The translations under genes and the position numbers were made by a program. This document shows, one piece after another, positions 15,259-16,237 of a DNA stretch of 16,237 nucleotides (position 1 is the first letter of the stretch; each line of letters opens with the position of its first letter). The notes beneath the pieces are model-generated. The model made no database searches. It was not told where the DNA came from and saw only the letters and a program-made list of their open reading frames with translations. The DNA lies in the NCBI GenBank assembly GCA_028693775.1, contig JAQUUS010000005.1, positions 1 through 16,237 of the forward strand. Direction: 5' to 3'. The stretch is from Alphaproteobacteria bacterium (lineage in GTDB: Bacteria; Pseudomonadota; Alphaproteobacteria; UBA9219).

Positions 15259-15909
15259 TTAAGAAGCTATTTCCTTTAATTTTTCAAGCACGGCCGCGCA
15301 ATCGCGGAAAAACATGTCCACGCCAAGCTCCTCGGCGTCCTCACGCGTGCCGATCAGGATCGGTTTGCACTTGGCGTTTCGCGCACAGGCGATATCCGTG
15401 ATGCTGTCGCCGATGAACCAGATGTCGGAGCCCCCTTCCATGCCCACCTGCATCAACGCATGGTCGGCGTGTTCGCGCGCGGGCTTGTCATAGGGTGCGT
15501 CGTGCGCCCCGACCAGCGCCGCGAAATATTTGTTCCATTCGAGGTGCACCGCCTCGATCCTGAGCTGCTCGCCCGATTTGTTGCTGACGACAACCGCCGG
15601 AATTTCCTTGCTTTGCAGCCATTCCAGAAGCTCCGTCGCGCCGTTGGCCTTGTTGATGCCCATGCGCTGCCGGACTTTTGCGAAATAGTCGTAATATTCA
15701 ACCCAGGCTTCCTGCCATTTGTCGCCAAACCAGTCGGGAAACGCTTCGCGCGCAGAGCGCGTGCAATTGGCCATGATTTCGTCGCGATTCCATGTGGTGA
15801 GGCCATAACGGGCGCGCGCGTAGTTGATGGCCTCGGCAATGGCGCCCCAACTGTCGACAAGGGTGTTGTCCCAATCGAAAATAACGGCGCGAGGCAATGC
15901 TTTTGTCAT
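15259..15909 (-). CDS. HAD-superfamily phosphatase (phosphoglycolate-phosphatase-like)
   Basis: 216 aa, cytoplasmic. The four HAD motifs are all present: FDWDNTLVDS (D12 nucleophile, D14 acid/base), VVVSNKSG (S109), YDKPA (K142), and FIGDSITDIACA (G167-D172). The alpha-helical cap (about 18-90) places it in the Gph/PGMB-like subfamily I, so small-molecule phosphatase activity is expected; the substrate is unknown. The start ATG overlaps the ntrX stop as TAATG, so translation is probably coupled to ntrX. Many alphaproteobacteria have trkA, or nothing, between ntrX and hfq, so this insertion is notable. Confidence 0.9.
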   Translation of the reverse strand: MTKALPRAVIFDWDNTLVDSWGAIAEAINYARARYGLTTWNRDEIMANCTRSAREAFPDWFGDKWQEAWVEYYDYFAKVRQRMGINKANGATELLEWLQSKEIPAVVVSNKSGEQLRIEAVHLEWNKYFAALVGAHDAPYDKPAREHADHALMQVGMEGGSDIWFIGDSITDIACARNAKCKPILIGTREDAEELGVDMFFRDCAAVLEKLKEIAS

Positions 15910-16237
15910 TAATTTATATTTTCGGATACAATCGGATGGTTTTCGTTGCTGTTGCCGTGCACGCCGAGCAATTTCAGCTTACGGTGCAAAGCCGACCGCT
16001 CCATGCCGATAAAGCCCGCCGTTCGCGAAATATTGCCGCCAAAACGCGTGACCTGCGCAAGGAGATATTCGCGTTCGAACATTTCGCGCGCATCGCGCAA
16101 CGGAAGCTTCATGATCTCGCCGCCCTTCTCCCACCGCAAAACGCCGGGAGCGCTCGAGGTGATTTCGGGCGGAAGCATGTCGGCCCGGATCGGATCGGCC
16201 GGATTGCCTTGCGCCATGATCAACAGCCATTCCATCG
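15909..16237 (-). CDS. ntrX: C-terminal part of NtrX-type sigma-54 response regulator (partial)
   Basis: Only the last 109 or so codons are in the window; the frame continues past position 16237. Seen are the end of the AAA+ region (EWLLIMAQG, then MLPPEI) and a Fis-type helix-turn-helix: REMFEREYLLAQVTRFGG, then NISRTAGFIGMERSALHRKL. This wording (FGGNISRTA, GMERSALHRKLK) is characteristic of NtrX rather than NtrC. NtrX is the DNA-binding partner of the NtrY kinase in nitrogen and redox control. The receiver and most of the ATPase domain, and ntrY, would be upstream. An internal ATG at 16235 is not the start. Confidence 0.93.
   Translation of the reverse strand, partial: MEWLLIMAQGNPADPIRADMLPPEITSSAPGVLRWEKGGEIMKLPLRDAREMFEREYLLAQVTRFGGNISRTAGFIGMERSALHRKLKLLGVHGNSNENHPIVSENIN

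Overview
The window comes from a flagellated alphaproteobacterium. Four things point there: the gene order ntrX, (HAD phosphatase), hfq, hflX on the minus strand; flgF-flgG-flgA-flgH as one block behind a sigma-54-type promoter; a short type-2 ArgC; and a non-coding cluster of GANTC sites, the CcrM methylation sequence of this class. I cannot name a genus. Coding GC looks moderate.

Layout. 1-671: the 3' end of a 23S rRNA, a spacer without tRNA genes, a 5S rRNA and a strong intrinsic terminator. 744-3332: sbcB (exonuclease I, +) converging on an unusual left-handed beta-helix protein (-). 3333-3653: a 321-bp divergent spacer with a large hairpin. 3654-4334: a hypothetical protein with a degenerate P-loop, possibly TsaE-like. 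4444-7814: a sigma-54-type promoter followed by flgF, flgG, flgA and flgH, encoding the distal rod, the P-ring chaperone and the L-ring. 7963-9585: a PAS / degenerate GGDEF / EAL protein, probably a c-di-GMP phosphodiesterase, just downstream in the same direction. 9597-10004: rbfA (-), away from its usual nusA-infB neighbours. 10209-11234: a protein with five ankyrin-length repeats (+). 11247-12194: argC (-). 12195-12638: a 444-bp non-coding region. 12639-16237: a minus-strand run of ntrX (cut by the window edge), HAD phosphatase, hfq, hflX and an inositol-monophosphatase-family gene; the first junctions overlap (TAATG, GTGA), which suggests one operon.

The most unusual part is the 444-bp region upstream of argC. 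It holds six copies of C[C/T]GATTCG, all on the same strand, between 12435 and 12631. They are spaced 22, 32, 72, 42 and 21 bp apart, each close to a whole number of helical turns. Every copy is also a GANTC site, and two further GANTC sites lie among them. A perfect 14-bp inverted repeat encloses one copy, and a perfect DnaA box (TTATCCACA) lies about 80 bp away in an A/T-rich stretch. This looks like an array of protein-binding sites, either an origin-like element or a methylation- or cell-cycle-controlled regulatory region. No known family accounts for it from sequence alone.

How the genes fit together. The flagellar block and the c-di-GMP gene are a motility module. NtrX implies sigma-54 (RpoN) use, which agrees with the promoter before flgF. 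Hfq, HflX and RbfA are housekeeping functions in RNA and ribosome biology.
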